Shown: positions 55,575 to 64,000, counted from the first letter of the stretch. The stretch: DNA of 64,000 nt from Nocardia yamanashiensis NBRC 100130 (GCF_001613325.1 NZ_BDCD01000013.1:302647-366646), one strand, 5' to 3'. Numbers and translations: made by a program. Notes: generated from the letters alone by a model not told the origin.

Positions 55575-56741
55575 TCATTCGCGGACATCTTCCCACCACG
55601 TATCCCGTGGTGGGAGGCCAATCGGGTCGATCCGCTGTCCCGGCTTGGGGACCGCCGTGTCGGTACCCGCGGCCTGCGCCGCCTCGACGAGCCGGCGTAC
55701 CGGCTCCGACCAGCCGTGGAAGGCCAGATTGAAGGTGGCCCAGTGGATGGGGACCAGGAGCCCGTGGCCGGGATCGCCGACACACAGATCGGCGTGTGCC
55801 TGTACCGCCTCCTCGGGATTCATGTGTACGTCGGGCCAATGCCGGTCGTACGCGCCGATCGGCAGCAGTGTCAGGTCGAACGGGCCCAGCCGGGCGCCCG
55901 CTTCCGCGAATGCCTTGGTGTACCCGGTATCGCCACCGAAATAAACCCGACGGGTCGGTCCGGCAATCGACCAGGACGCCCACAGCGTGGTGTTGCGCAC
56001 CAGCCCGCGCCCGGAGAAATGCCGGGCCTCGGAGCAGGTGATGGCCAGATCGGTGCCGTCGCCGTGCGCCCGTCCCAGCTCGGACAGCGAAACCGAAGCG
56101 CCCCAATCCAATTCGACGATGCGATGCTCCGGCACGTGCCAGTGCCGCAGGTGCGCGCCGATCCCGATCGGCACGATGAACACCGCGTCCTGCCCCGCCA
56201 CCAGGCCGTCCACCGTCTCGCGATCCAGATGGTCGTAGTGGTCGTGCGAGATCAGCACCGCGTCCACCGGCGGCAATTGCTCCAGCGGCGACGGCACCGG
56301 ATGCAGCCGCGCCGGGCCCACCAGCGCCGACGGCGAAACCCGCTCGCTCCAGACCGGATCGGTCAGCACCCGGTAGCCATCCACCTCCACCAGGCAGGTG
56401 GCGTGCCCGTACCAGGTGACGGCGAGATCGGCGGCCTGCTCCGGCAGCTCCGGGGTGACCAGCGGGATGTGCCCCGGCGGCCGCCCGTTGTTGCGCTGCG
56501 TCACCAGCTGATACAGCAACTCCAGCCCCGACCCGGTGAGCTGACTGCTCGGCTCGGTGTTGTGGAACTGCCCCTTGCGATAGGTGGTCGAGCCCTTGGC
56601 GCTCGGCGCGATGGCCGATATGGACGCGCCCATGGCGGACGGAATCCCCCACGCCGCTCGTACCACCCAGGAAAGACCGAATGCGCCCGCTGCCATACCC
56701 ACCAGTTTCCGCGAAGTCGCGGCGACCCGCTGCCCGTTCAT
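55575..56741 (-). CDS. Metallo-beta-lactamase-fold hydrolase (NAPE-PLD-like, Rv0906-type)
   Basis: This 388-residue protein has a short hydrophobic N-terminal segment (KLVGMAAGAFGLSWVVRA), so it is probably membrane-associated or exported. The MBL core follows: WYGHATCLVEVDG, the zinc motif LISHDHYDHLD, later ligands in CSEARHFSGRG and YFGGDTGYTKAF, and VPIHWATFNLAFHGW. The family resembles N-acyl-phosphatidylethanolamine phospholipase D and UlaG. M. tuberculosis Rv0906 is the positional counterpart. The ATG at 56741 overlaps the stop of the EchA6-like gene (ATGA), so the two are translationally coupled. Confidence 0.9.
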   Translation of the reverse strand: MNGQRVAATSRKLVGMAAGAFGLSWVVRAAWGIPSAMGASISAIAPSAKGSTTYRKGQFHNTEPSSQLTGSGLELLYQLVTQRNNGRPPGHIPLVTPELPEQAADLAVTWYGHATCLVEVDGYRVLTDPVWSERVSPSALVGPARLHPVPSPLEQLPPVDAVLISHDHYDHLDRETVDGLVAGQDAVFIVPIGIGAHLRHWHVPEHRIVELDWGASVSLSELGRAHGDGTDLAITCSEARHFSGRGLVRNTTLWASWSIAGPTRRVYFGGDTGYTKAFAEAGARLGPFDLTLLPIGAYDRHWPDVHMNPEEAVQAHADLCVGDPGHGLLVPIHWATFNLAFHGWSEPVRRLVEAAQAAGTDTAVPKPGQRIDPIGLPPRDTWWEDVRE

Positions 56742-57463
56742 CGGCCGACGAACTTCGCGGCGCGTTTCTCCTGCCGGGCCTGCCGCGCCTCGGCGGCATC
56801 GGCGCTGGTCCAGGCGGCGGCCAGGGCTTCGGCCTGCTCCGGGGTACCGGCATCGCGAGTGCCGTCCTCGTTGAGCACGAGCTTCATATGCCGCAGTGAC
56901 AGCGGCGCGAGCTCGGCGATCTGCTTGGCCCAAGCCTGCGCGTCCGCGAGCGTGCCGATCTTGTTGGCGAACCCGAAGTGGTAGGCGTCCTGCGCAGACA
57001 CCCGCTCCACCCCCATCAGGATGGTCCGCGCCGGACTCGACCCGATCATCGTGACCAGCCGCTTGATGGTCCAACGATCAACGGAGATACCGAGTTTCGC
57101 CGCCGGAATGGCAATGAACGAATCCGGCTCCATCACCCGCAGATCCGAAGCCATCGCCAACTGCACCCCACCCCCCACCGCCCCGCCATTGATCGCCGCG
57201 ATCACCGGCACCGGCACCGTCTCGATCACGTGCAGCATGCCGAACAGCGAATCCAGGAACTCCTGCGAATACACCCCGTCCAAATCCGCCCCCGCACTGA
57301 ACAGCGGCCCCTGTCCCGTCAGAACGATCACCCGGGCCGTCGCGGCCGCCTCCTCGATCGCCGCGCGCAACTGGGCGACCAGCTCACCATTGAGGGCGTT
57401 TCGACGCTCCGGGCGTTGTAGTTCGATGGTGACGACCTCACCATCGCGGCTCACTCCGAGCAT
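56738..57463 (-). CDS. EchA6-like crotonase-fold protein lacking catalytic glutamates
   Basis: This 241-residue crotonase has an oxyanion-hole block GPLFSAGADLDG and INGGAVGGGVQLAMASDLRVM. In active enoyl-CoA hydratases the two catalytic Glu lie in GGGCELA and in QPE. Here they read GGGVQLA (Gln) and AIPAAKLG (Ala), so both are missing. M. tuberculosis EchA6 (Rv0905) is the positional counterpart and is known to bind acyl-CoA without hydratase activity, shuttling it to the mycolate FAS-II system. The same role is inferred here. It is coupled to the metallo-hydrolase by a 4-base overlap; GGAAGGG precedes the ATG. Confidence 0.9.
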   Translation of the reverse strand: MLGVSRDGEVVTIELQRPERRNALNGELVAQLRAAIEEAAATARVIVLTGQGPLFSAGADLDGVYSQEFLDSLFGMLHVIETVPVPVIAAINGGAVGGGVQLAMASDLRVMEPDSFIAIPAAKLGISVDRWTIKRLVTMIGSSPARTILMGVERVSAQDAYHFGFANKIGTLADAQAWAKQIAELAPLSLRHMKLVLNEDGTRDAGTPEQAEALAAAWTSADAAEARQARQEKRAAKFVGR

Positions 57464-57532
57464 GTGTCCCTTCCCCGCTGTGCTGCATACCCATGGTCAT
57501 CAATAACTGTAAGCGGGCGTAACGTCGGGCCG

Positions 57533-58666
57533 GTGACAGCAACACCCGATGTCGACATCTTGGTCATCGGTGCGGGTCAGGCCGGTCTGTCGGTCGGATA
57601 TCACCTGCGCCGGCTGGGCTTGCGGCCCGAGCGTGATTTTCTGATCGTGGATCATTCGCCGGCGCCGGGCGGGGCGTGGCAGTTCCGGTGGCCGTCTTTG
57701 ACTTTGAGCACTGTCAATCGGGTGCACGATCTGCCGGGGATGTCGTTCGAGGAGACATTGCCGGCGGGGTCGGAGAACGCGCAGGCGGCGACGGCGGTGC
57801 CGCATTACTTCGAGTTGTACGAGAAGCAGTTCGATCTGCGGGTGCAGCGGCCGATTTCGGTGAGCGTGGTGTGTGATCGGGCCACCGCGGTGACGTGCCC
57901 GGATCGGGAGGTGGACGGGCTGCTGCACGCGGAGACGCGGGATGAGCGGACGTTCAAGGTGCGGGGGCTGGTGAATGCGACGGGGACTTGGGACAAGCCG
58001 TTCATTCCTTATTACCGGGGGGCCGCGGAGTTCGCGGGGCGGCAGTTGCACGCGCACGACTATCGGACCGCGGACGAGTTCGCGGGACAGCATGTGATCG
58101 TGGTCGGCGGCGGGATCACGGCCGTGCAATTGCTGGACGAGATTTCACGGGTGGCCACCACCACCTGGGTGACGCGGCGCGAACCTGTGTTCCGCAGTGG
58201 GGATTTCGCGCCGGAGCAGGGGCGGGCGGCGGTGGCCATGGTGGAGGACCGGGTGCGGCGCGGCTTGCCGCCCGGATCGGTGGTGTCGGTGACGGGGCTG
58301 GCGGATACGCCGGCGGTGCGGGCGGCCCGGGCGCGCGGGGTGATGGAGCGCAAGCCGATGTTCGATCACATCGAGGCCGACGGGGTGCGCTGGGCGGACG
58401 GGACCTTCCAGCGGGCCGACGCGATTCTGTGGGCGACCGGATTCCGCAGTGCGCTGGACCATCTCGCGCCGCTGCGGCTGCGCGGGCCGGGCGGCGGGAT
58501 CACCATGACCGGGCAGCTGGCCACCCAGGTCGCGGCCGATCCGCGCATTCATCTGATCGGGTACGGGCCCTCGTCCAGCACCATCGGCGCGAACCGGGCG
58601 GGGCGGGCCGCGGCCGTGGAGCTGACGAAGTACCTGGGGATCGCTACTGCGGCGCACCCGCTGTGA
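57533..58666 (+). CDS. FAD/NAD(P)-dependent flavoprotein monooxygenase
   Basis: This 377-residue protein has an N-terminal FAD site (DILVIGAGQAGLSVGYHL), the GGAWQFRWPSLTL block, a central NAD(P) site (HVIVVGGGITAVQLLDEI) and the C-terminal ILWATGFRSALDHLAPLRL. It belongs to the YUCCA/CzcO-like flavin monooxygenase group, shorter than the Baeyer-Villiger type at 42539. The GTG at 57533 (VTATPDVDI) is the family-like start. It is divergent from the EchA6-like gene, and its stop overlaps that of the aldo/keto reductase by 23 bases. It sits inside the otherwise conserved AccD3-EchA6 block. Confidence 0.88.
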   Translation: MTATPDVDILVIGAGQAGLSVGYHLRRLGLRPERDFLIVDHSPAPGGAWQFRWPSLTLSTVNRVHDLPGMSFEETLPAGSENAQAATAVPHYFELYEKQFDLRVQRPISVSVVCDRATAVTCPDREVDGLLHAETRDERTFKVRGLVNATGTWDKPFIPYYRGAAEFAGRQLHAHDYRTADEFAGQHVIVVGGGITAVQLLDEISRVATTTWVTRREPVFRSGDFAPEQGRAAVAMVEDRVRRGLPPGSVVSVTGLADTPAVRAARARGVMERKPMFDHIEADGVRWADGTFQRADAILWATGFRSALDHLAPLRLRGPGGGITMTGQLATQVAADPRIHLIGYGPSSSTIGANRAGRAAAVELTKYLGIATAAHPL

Positions 58667-59501
58667 AGACGTCCGGATCCGGTCCGATGCGGCCGCCGTT
58701 GTCCAGGGCCGCGATCCGGGCCATCTGATCGCCGTTCAGCTCGAAGTCGAAGATATTGAAGTTCTCGGCGATCCGGGACGGGGTGACCGACTTGGGGATC
58801 ACCACATTGCCGAGCTGGATATGCCAGCGCAGGATGACCTGGGCCGCGGTCCGGCCGGTCTCCTCGGCGATGGCCAGCAGCACCGGATCCTTCAGCGCGG
58901 CGCCCTGACCGAGCGGGCTCCACGCCTCGGTGGCGATGCCGTGCGCGGCGTGGAAGGCGCGTAGCTCGGGCTGCGACAGGTGCGGGTGCAGCTCGATCTG
59001 ATTCACCACCGGGGTCTCACCGGTTTCGGCGATCACCCGCTCCAGATGCGCCTGGGTGAAATTCGAGACGCCGATGGAGACGACCCGGCCCGACGCCTTG
59101 ATGGCCTGCAGCGCCCGGAAGGTGTCCACGAACAGGCCGGCCGAGGCGATCGGCCAATGGATCAGGTACAGGTCCAGGTAGTCCAGCCCGAGCCGCTCCA
59201 GGCTGGCGTCGAAGGCGCGCAGGGTGGCGTCGTACCCCTGGTCGGCGTTCCACAGCTTGGTGGTCACGTAGACCTCGTCGCGCGGGATCCCGTATTCGCG
59301 GATGGCCCGGCCGGTCTCGGCCTCGTTGCCGTAGACGGCGGCGGTGTCGATGCTCCGGTAGCCGACCTCGAGCGCGGTGCTGACCGCGGCGATCGCGTCG
59401 TCGGTGCTGACCTGGAAGACTCCGAAGCCGAGGCGCGGCATGACCGTGCCATCGTTGAGGATGGTGGAAGGCACTGGGCTGGTCTCGCTCCTGTAAGTCA
59501 C
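58644..59501 (-). CDS. Aldo/keto reductase
   Basis: This 285-residue NADPH-dependent reductase of the AKR5-like group has the full catalytic tetrad visible: Asp and Tyr in YRSIDTAAVYGNE, Lys in VTTKLWNADQG and His in LYLIHWP. The C-terminal VIPKSVTPSRIAENF binds the cofactor phosphate. It is related to 2,5-diketo-gluconate reductases; mycobacterial relatives reduce alpha-dicarbonyls. The start at 59501 gives MTYRSETSPVPSTILNDG. It follows accD3 on the same strand by 82 bp and is convergent with the flavoprotein. Confidence 0.93.
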   Translation of the reverse strand: MTYRSETSPVPSTILNDGTVMPRLGFGVFQVSTDDAIAAVSTALEVGYRSIDTAAVYGNEAETGRAIREYGIPRDEVYVTTKLWNADQGYDATLRAFDASLERLGLDYLDLYLIHWPIASAGLFVDTFRALQAIKASGRVVSIGVSNFTQAHLERVIAETGETPVVNQIELHPHLSQPELRAFHAAHGIATEAWSPLGQGAALKDPVLLAIAEETGRTAAQVILRWHIQLGNVVIPKSVTPSRIAENFNIFDFELNGDQMARIAALDNGGRIGPDPDVFTAGAPQ

Positions 59502-59583
59502 CTAATCGACCGTAGGAGCGGTTCTCTGGGCCGTCAACCACTCGGACCGGCGTGTTAGCCCTGGTAGAGACACTGTGAAATTG

Positions 59584-61134
59584 CTAACTTTCAGCAACTC
59601 CCAGGCGGCGGTAGCGGAGCGCGCGGGCCGCGCGGAGCTCCGCGACGGGTTTCGCACGCAGTTCGGCGAGCTCACCGGCGATGGCGGTGATCATCCGCTG
59701 CGCGAAGTCGACCGGTTCGTCGGCGGCATCGGGGTACTCGGGCACGATGCGATCGACGATGCCGTTCGCGAGCAGGTCCTTGGCCCGAATGCCTTGCCGA
59801 GCCGCCATTTTCGGCGCGTGACGAACGTCTCGGTAGACGATGGCGCTGGCGCCCTCCGGCGGCAGCGGCGCGAGCCAGCCGTTGGCGGCGGCGAGCACCC
59901 GGTCCGACGGCAGCAAGGCCAGCGCGCCCCCGCCGCTCCCCTGCCCCAGCAGCACCGAAACCGTCGGGGTATCCAGCGTCACGAGATCGGCCAGGCAGCG
60001 GGCGATTTCGGGCGCGAGGCCACGCTCCTCTGCCTCTCGGGACAGTGACGCCCCGGCGGTATCGATCACCAGCACCAGCGGCACCCGCAGTTCCTCCGCG
60101 AGCGACATACTGCGCCGCGCCTCGCGCAATGCCGCGGGCCCCATGGTCTGCTCCGGCGACTGCCCCGCCCGGTCGTGCCCGAACACCACGCACGGCTGCC
60201 CGCGGAACCGCGCCAGAGCGTGCAGCACGGTACGGTCCAATTCCCCTTGTCCGGTGCCCGACAAGGGAACCCGGTCGGTTACATGCCGCAACAGCTCCCG
60301 AATACCAGGCCGGTCGGCACGACGCGAAATCAGCACGGACTGCCATGCCGGTGTGTCGTCGGTTTCTCGCAGCGCGGGCCCGTACAACTCGTGCCCGGCT
60401 TCGAATATCCCCACGCCACGATCGAAATCGCGTGGATCGCTTTCCTTTTCGGGCGGCGACAGGGGTGCGTCGCACAGAACGGTGAGGGAACGGTGGGCGA
60501 TACGGCGGAAGATGGTCACCGGCACCACGCCGTCGATGACCCCACTGCGGTACAGGTTTTCGGCGGTCTGCACGCCCTCGGGAAAGTCCTTCCCGTACAG
60601 GGCTTTGTAGACGCGCGGGCCCAGGAACCCGATCAGGGCTCCGGGCTCGGCGAATGTCATGTGCCCCAACGATCCCCAGGACGCGAAGACGCCGCCCATC
60701 GTCGGATTGCGCAGATACACCAGATACGGATGCCCGGCCGCCTTGTGCACCGCGACCGCGCCCGCGATCTTCACCATCTGCACGAAAGCGACTGTGCCCT
60801 CCTGCATCCGGGTCCCGCCGGAAGTCGGCGAGGCGAGCAGGGGCAGGCCCAGTGCGGTAGCGCGCTCCACCGCCGACACGATGCGCTCGGCGGCCGCTAC
60901 TCCCACACTCCCTGCGAGAAAAGCGAATTCGCACGCGATCACGGCGACTCGCCGTCCGCGCAGCAACCCCTCCCCGGTGAGCACCGACTCGTCGGTACCC
61001 GCCGTTGCCGCAGCGGCCAGCAGATCAGCCTCGTACTCGGGCGAAGTGACGACCTCCAACGGAGGACGATCCCAGCTCACGAAGGATCCGGGATCGAGCA
61101 ATTCGCCGAGCAGCTCCCGCGCCGAGATCTTCAC
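59584..61134 (-). CDS. accD3: Acyl-CoA carboxylase carboxyltransferase, AccD3-type (fused beta/alpha)
   Basis: This 516-residue protein joins a beta half (GLPLLASPTSGGTRMQEGT, MGGVFASWGSLGHMTFAEPGALIGFLGP) to an alpha half (VLVIDTAGASLSREAEERGLA, LLGQGSGGGALALLPSDRVLA). It lacks an N-terminal zinc finger. Such AccDA fusions transfer carboxyl from biotin to acetyl-CoA or other acyl-CoA, with the biotin-carboxylase subunit encoded elsewhere. It corresponds to M. tuberculosis accD3 (Rv0904c), which also neighbours echA6. The symbol is assigned from architecture and context. The start at 61134 gives MKISARELLGELLDPGSFVSWD, the family N-terminus. Confidence 0.88.
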   Translation of the reverse strand: MKISARELLGELLDPGSFVSWDRPPLEVVTSPEYEADLLAAAATAGTDESVLTGEGLLRGRRVAVIACEFAFLAGSVGVAAAERIVSAVERATALGLPLLASPTSGGTRMQEGTVAFVQMVKIAGAVAVHKAAGHPYLVYLRNPTMGGVFASWGSLGHMTFAEPGALIGFLGPRVYKALYGKDFPEGVQTAENLYRSGVIDGVVPVTIFRRIAHRSLTVLCDAPLSPPEKESDPRDFDRGVGIFEAGHELYGPALRETDDTPAWQSVLISRRADRPGIRELLRHVTDRVPLSGTGQGELDRTVLHALARFRGQPCVVFGHDRAGQSPEQTMGPAALREARRSMSLAEELRVPLVLVIDTAGASLSREAEERGLAPEIARCLADLVTLDTPTVSVLLGQGSGGGALALLPSDRVLAAANGWLAPLPPEGASAIVYRDVRHAPKMAARQGIRAKDLLANGIVDRIVPEYPDAADEPVDFAQRMITAIAGELAELRAKPVAELRAARALRYRRLGVAES

Positions 61135-61165
61135 GGCGCGAGCTTAACGGACCTCTACGAAGGCC

Positions 61166-61768
61166 CTAGTAGCCCTGCACTACCTTGCGGAGGGCGTACT
61201 CGGTGACTGCGACCAGCGCCTGCTTGACCGGCTCCCGGCGACGGGCGTCGATCGACATGATCGGGGTATCCGCCGGGACCGCGAGGGCCTGGCGAATATC
61301 CTCCACCGGATACCGCGGCGCATCGTCGAACTCGTTGATGGCCACCAGGAAGGGTAGGTTGCGCGCCTCGAAGTAATCGACGGCCGCGAAACTGTCCTCC
61401 AACCGGCGGGTGTCGACGAGAACCACCGCGCCGATGGCGCCGCGGATCAGGTCGTCCCACATGAACCAGAAGCGGTACTGGCCCGGCGTGCCGAACAGGT
61501 ACAGCACCAGGTCGTCGGCCAGGCTGATGCGGCCGAAGTCCATGGCCACCGTGGTGGTGGCCTTCGACGGGACTCCGGTCAAAGAGTCCACGCCGACACT
61601 GGCATTGGTCACCAAAGCCTCGGTGCGCAGCGGAACGATCTCCGACACAGCACCGACCAGGGTGGTCTTGCCGACACCGAAACCACCGGCGACCACGATC
61701 TTCGCCGACGTGGGCTTGCTGGTGCGCGTGTCGACCTGTGTCGTCGAATCAAATACGCCGGAGTCCAC
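61166..61768 (-). CDS. cvnD: Conservon small GTPase-like protein CvnD
   Basis: This 200-residue P-loop protein has a G1 motif in VVAGGFGVGKTTLVGAVSEI, a G2/switch region around TTTVAMDFGRI, a G3-like LFGTPGQYRFWFMW and a G4-like AINEFDD. These are the marks of the conservon (Cvn) GTPase, the fourth gene of the histidine kinase-roadblock-DUF742-GTPase operon of actinomycetes. In Streptomyces this set acts as a G-protein-like membrane signalling complex affecting development and secondary metabolism. It overlaps cvnC by 20 bases. Confidence 0.94.
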   Translation of the reverse strand: MDSGVFDSTTQVDTRTSKPTSAKIVVAGGFGVGKTTLVGAVSEIVPLRTEALVTNASVGVDSLTGVPSKATTTVAMDFGRISLADDLVLYLFGTPGQYRFWFMWDDLIRGAIGAVVLVDTRRLEDSFAAVDYFEARNLPFLVAINEFDDAPRYPVEDIRQALAVPADTPIMSIDARRREPVKQALVAVTEYALRKVVQGY

Positions 61769-62123
61769 TGAGAACCCTTTCGATCAGCTCGCGACGTTCA
61801 TCGTCGCTGGAATCGTCTTTCAATGTTGCCGATACCCGCACATGGCCGGCTTCGATGAGGTCGGCGACCAGCACCCTGGCTACCCCGATCGGGATACCCA
61901 GGCGTGCGGCTACTTCGGCAACCGACGGCGATTCTCTGCACAACTCCACGATTGACGTCTCGATATTGGTGAGTTCGAACTGCCGCTCTAGGGCGACCGG
62001 ATGCGATGCGACGAGCGCCTCCAGGGCCAACTCCACCTTCGGCCGGGTGCGACCGGCCGTCAGGGAGTATGGGCGGACGAGGCTGGGCTCGGCGCTACCG
62101 ACGCGTTCGTTGTCTATGTCCAT
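61749..62123 (-). CDS. cvnC: Conservon DUF742 protein CvnC
   Basis: This 124-residue DUF742 protein starts MDIDNERVGSAEPSLVRPYS and contains a winged-helix-like region (IVELCRESPSVAEVAARLGIPIGVARVLVADLIEAGHV). I take ATG 62123, 7 bases after the CvnB stop; the long upstream frame is a shadow of CvnB. In conservons it bridges the roadblock protein and the GTPase; its DNA-binding ability is unproven. It overlaps cvnD downstream. Confidence 0.93.
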   Translation of the reverse strand: MDIDNERVGSAEPSLVRPYSLTAGRTRPKVELALEALVASHPVALERQFELTNIETSIVELCRESPSVAEVAARLGIPIGVARVLVADLIEAGHVRVSATLKDDSSDDERRELIERVLSGLRRI

Positions 62124-62130
62124 CCCGCCA

Positions 62131-62544
62131 TCAGGAACCCATCGTGACGCGAGGTGTGGCCTGAACTGTCTGGCCCACTCGCTCGACCAACAACGCCATT
62201 TCGTAGCCGACCTGGCCGATGTCGCACGAGGTATTCGTGAGCACCGCCAGGTACGAGCCGTCGCCGACCGCCATGAGCAGTAGGTAACCGTGCTCCATCT
62301 CGACCACGGACTGCAGCACGGTGCCGCCTTCGAACAGGTTCGAGACACCCACCGAGAGGCTGGCCAGGCCCGCGGTCACCGCGGACAGCTGTTCGGCACG
62401 ATCCACAGGCAGCTGGGCGCTGGCGGCCATGAGTAGGCCGTCGGCGGACACGAGGACGGCATGCGCAACGCCGGGAACCTCATTGGCGAAGTTCGAAACC
62501 AGCCAATCCAGCTGACGCTTCGTACCACCTAGATCGGGGTTCAT
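62131..62544 (-). CDS. cvnB: Conservon roadblock/LC7 protein CvnB
   Basis: This 137-residue roadblock/LC7-domain protein carries [29 protein letters not shown] and the central [37 protein letters not shown]. By analogy with MglB it may act on the nucleotide state of the partner CvnD. Its ATG overlaps the kinase stop by 4 bases (ATGA), so the two are translationally coupled. Confidence 0.94.
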   Translation of the reverse strand: MNPDLGGTKRQLDWLVSNFANEVPGVAHAVLVSADGLLMAASAQLPVDRAEQLSAVTAGLASLSVGVSNLFEGGTVLQSVVEMEHGYLLLMAVGDGSYLAVLTNTSCDIGQVGYEMALLVERVGQTVQATPRVTMGS

Positions 62545-64000
62545 CGGTCTCCTTTATCTCCGGTTAGGTTCATAGCTTTCATCGCGCGGCCATCCCGGAC
62601 GCCCTGCTGGTGACGGCTGAGACTTGACCTGATGGATTCTGGGTCGCGATGGGCGGCTTTGTCAGCGTTTCCGTTGACACCGCCCGGCACGAGCCGGTTG
62701 CCCGGATCGCGTTGCGGCAGACCGGCGGCCGTCCGCTTCTCCGCAGAGGATTCAACCGCGCGGCGGGCCGCCTGCCAACCCTCATCGCCCGGTGATTCGA
62801 AGGAAGCGGCCACCTGGGACCGGTCCGCGTTCGGATCGGACAGCCAGGCAGACATCATTTCGGCGAAAATCGGTGTGCCGAAGGACACATCGCTGTCACC
62901 GGCGGCCGGCTGCAACCGGGTCTGGAAGAACGACGCCGCCTTCTGCGGATTGGAGCGGAAGGAATGCCGTCCGCGATCCTTGGGATCGCCGGAATCGTTC
63001 TGCGGCAGACCGACACCCGGGATCGGGGCCGGGCGCTGCGGCAGACCCGCACCCGGATCGCGCACCGGCAGGCCGTTCGCGCCACGCTGCGGCAGGGCGT
63101 CGGGCAGCGGATCGCGCAACGGATCCCGTTGCGGGAGACCACCACCGAGCGCATCACCCCGCTGCGGGAGACCACCGGGAGCATCGCCGCGCTGCGGCAG
63201 GCCGTTCGCGTCACCACGCTGCGGCAGACCACCCGGTCCACGCTGCGGCAGACCACCGGCCGCGTCCCCACGCTGCGGCAAGCCGGTCACTCCGTCACGT
63301 GGCGGAAGACCGGAGGCCCCGTCACGCGAAGCCAGCCCGTGCTTACCCGAATCCCGTTGCGGGAGACCGCCTGCGGCGTCACCACGCTGCGGCAGACCAC
63401 CGGGGGCATCCCCACGCTGCGGCAGACCGCTCACATCGCCACGCTGCGGGCGACCGCCCTTGGCGTCGCCACGCTGCGGCAAGCCACCGGCCGCGTCGCC
63501 GCGCTGCGGCAGACCGCCTGCGGCATCACCGCGCTGGGGCAGACCACTCGCGTCACCACGCTGCGGCAGGCCACCCGCGGAATCACCGCGCTGCGGAAGA
63601 CCATTCGCATCGCCACGCTGCGGGAGACCACCCGCGGCATCACCGCGCTGCGGCAAGCCACCGGGGGCGTCACCACGCTGCGGCAAACCGCCTGCGGCAT
63701 CACCGCGCTGGGGCAGACCACTCGCGTCACCACGCTGGGGCAGACCACTCGCGTCACCACGCTGCGGAAGACCATTCGCGTCGCCGCGCTGGGGCAGACC
63801 GCCCGCGGCATCGCCGCGCTGCGGCAAGCCACCGGGAGCATCCCCACGCTGCGGCAGGCCGGAGCCCTTCGCATCGCGCGGCGGGAGGCCACCGTTCAGG
63901 CCCGATTCCCGTTGCGGGGCACCGTTGGTTCCCGGCTCACGCTGCGGCAGACCGCCCGAGGCGGAACGCTGCGGCTGGCCGAGGCCCGGCTCGCGGCCGG
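62541..64000 (-). CDS. cvnA: Conservon sensor histidine kinase CvnA, C-terminal part (continues beyond window)
   Basis: The minus-strand frame is open from the stop at 62541 to the window edge, so only the C-terminal 485 or so residues are seen; the sensor and ATPase domains lie outside. The last 120 residues ([58 protein letters not shown]) match the C-terminal tail of nitrate/nitrite-sensing-type kinases of conservons. Upstream of that lies a long low-complexity run of LPQRGD-A-x-G-G units (see the repeat feature). The kinase identity rests on the tail and on the cvnB-C-D operon. Confidence 0.82.
   Translation of the reverse strand, partial: GREPGLGQPQRSASGGLPQREPGTNGAPQRESGLNGGLPPRDAKGSGLPQRGDAPGGLPQRGDAAGGLPQRGDANGLPQRGDASGLPQRGDASGLPQRGDAAGGLPQRGDAPGGLPQRGDAAGGLPQRGDANGLPQRGDSAGGLPQRGDASGLPQRGDAAGGLPQRGDAAGGLPQRGDAKGGRPQRGDVSGLPQRGDAPGGLPQRGDAAGGLPQRDSGKHGLASRDGASGLPPRDGVTGLPQRGDAAGGLPQRGPGGLPQRGDANGLPQRGDAPGGLPQRGDALGGGLPQRDPLRDPLPDALPQRGANGLPVRDPGAGLPQRPAPIPGVGLPQNDSGDPKDRGRHSFRSNPQKAASFFQTRLQPAAGDSDVSFGTPIFAEMMSAWLSDPNADRSQVAASFESPGDEGWQAARRAVESSAEKRTAAGLPQRDPGNRLVPGGVNGNADKAAHRDPESIRSSLSRHQQGVRDGRAMKAMNLTGDKGDR
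63020..63990 (-). repeat. In-frame 27/30-bp tandem repeat encoding LPQRGD-A-x-G-(G)
   Basis: About 21 exact PQRGD units and several degenerate ones ([27 protein letters not shown]) are spaced 9 or 10 residues apart (27 or 30 bp). Near-identical DNA units such as CTGCGGCAGACCACC recur. All unit lengths are multiples of three, so repeat-number change would keep the kinase in frame. The array runs to near the window edge. Confidence 0.9.

Noticed and set aside
63020..63990. CRISPR-like array
   Set aside because: The repeated units are directly contiguous, in frame and translated as LPQRGD repeats; there are no unique spacers of constant length and no cas genes.
1..64000. tRNA, rRNA, insertion sequences or phage genes
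   Set aside because: No T-arm-like sequence with a cloverleaf, no transposase or integrase motif, and no terminal repeats were recognised by eye; a tRNAscan and IS search would be decisive.

Overview
The window is about 70% GC, densely coded on both strands, and reads as chromosome from a mycolate-type actinomycete, most likely Nocardia or a close relative. The reasons are an AccD3/EchA6/metallo-hydrolase/MT0933-antitoxin neighbourhood in the same order as M. tuberculosis Rv0904c-Rv0909, two WS/DGAT wax-ester/triacylglycerol synthases, a mycobacterial-type LigD (Pol-PE-Lig), a conservon (Cvn) signalling operon, and a large NRPS. No tRNA, rRNA, CRISPR, insertion sequence, integrase or plasmid origin was seen. 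No gene-free stretch exceeds about 270 bases.

Layout. 1-4.4 kb: the 3' part of an AfsR-like regulator converges on a DrrAB-type ABC exporter preceded by an AraC-family regulator; the exporter promoter carries phased heptamer repeats. 4.6-12.9 kb: a CocE/NonD hydrolase divergent from the AraC gene, a WS/DGAT behind a palindrome, a small conserved protein, PhoD with a PHO-box-like site, a five-helix membrane protein, and a divergent XRE-regulator/SDR pair. 13.0-31.3 kb: a membrane M28 peptidase, then a four-module NRPS whose stop codon overlaps the start of a UvrA-like (DrrC/Ecm16-type) ATPase. 31.5-38.2 kb: quinone oxidoreductase, CtaD, a DUF1254 lipoprotein, a small exported protein, an F420/flavin LLM oxidoreductase and a possible Fe(II)/2-oxoglutarate oxygenase. 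38.3-44.4 kb: second WS/DGAT, RluA-type pseudouridine synthase, CpdA-like phosphoesterase, AraC regulator divergent from a Baeyer-Villiger-type monooxygenase, DUF4377-like lipoprotein. 44.5-52.8 kb: ECF transporter (two ATPases fused to a membrane domain, plus EcfT), exported protein, LIP-family lipase, YczE-family membrane protein, TetR/reductase pair, isochorismatase-fold protein. 52.8-61.1 kb: LigD and the Rv0904c-Rv0909-like block, interrupted by a flavoprotein monooxygenase and an aldo/keto reductase. 61.2-64.0 kb: conservon cvnD-C-B-A, the kinase running off the window and carrying a long LPQRGD repeat tail.

The most interesting unit is the NRPS plus the translationally coupled UvrA-like protein. 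Four C-A-T modules and a TE, with an EntF/DhbF-like first condensation domain and no loading module, predict an N-acylated or N-arylated tetrapeptide. The coupled UvrA-like ATPase lacks the UvrB-binding region, a pattern known from self-resistance to DNA-binding natural products. The product is unknown. The other notable signals are regulatory DNA elements next to the regulators that probably read them, and a catalytically degenerate EchA6-like crotonase.
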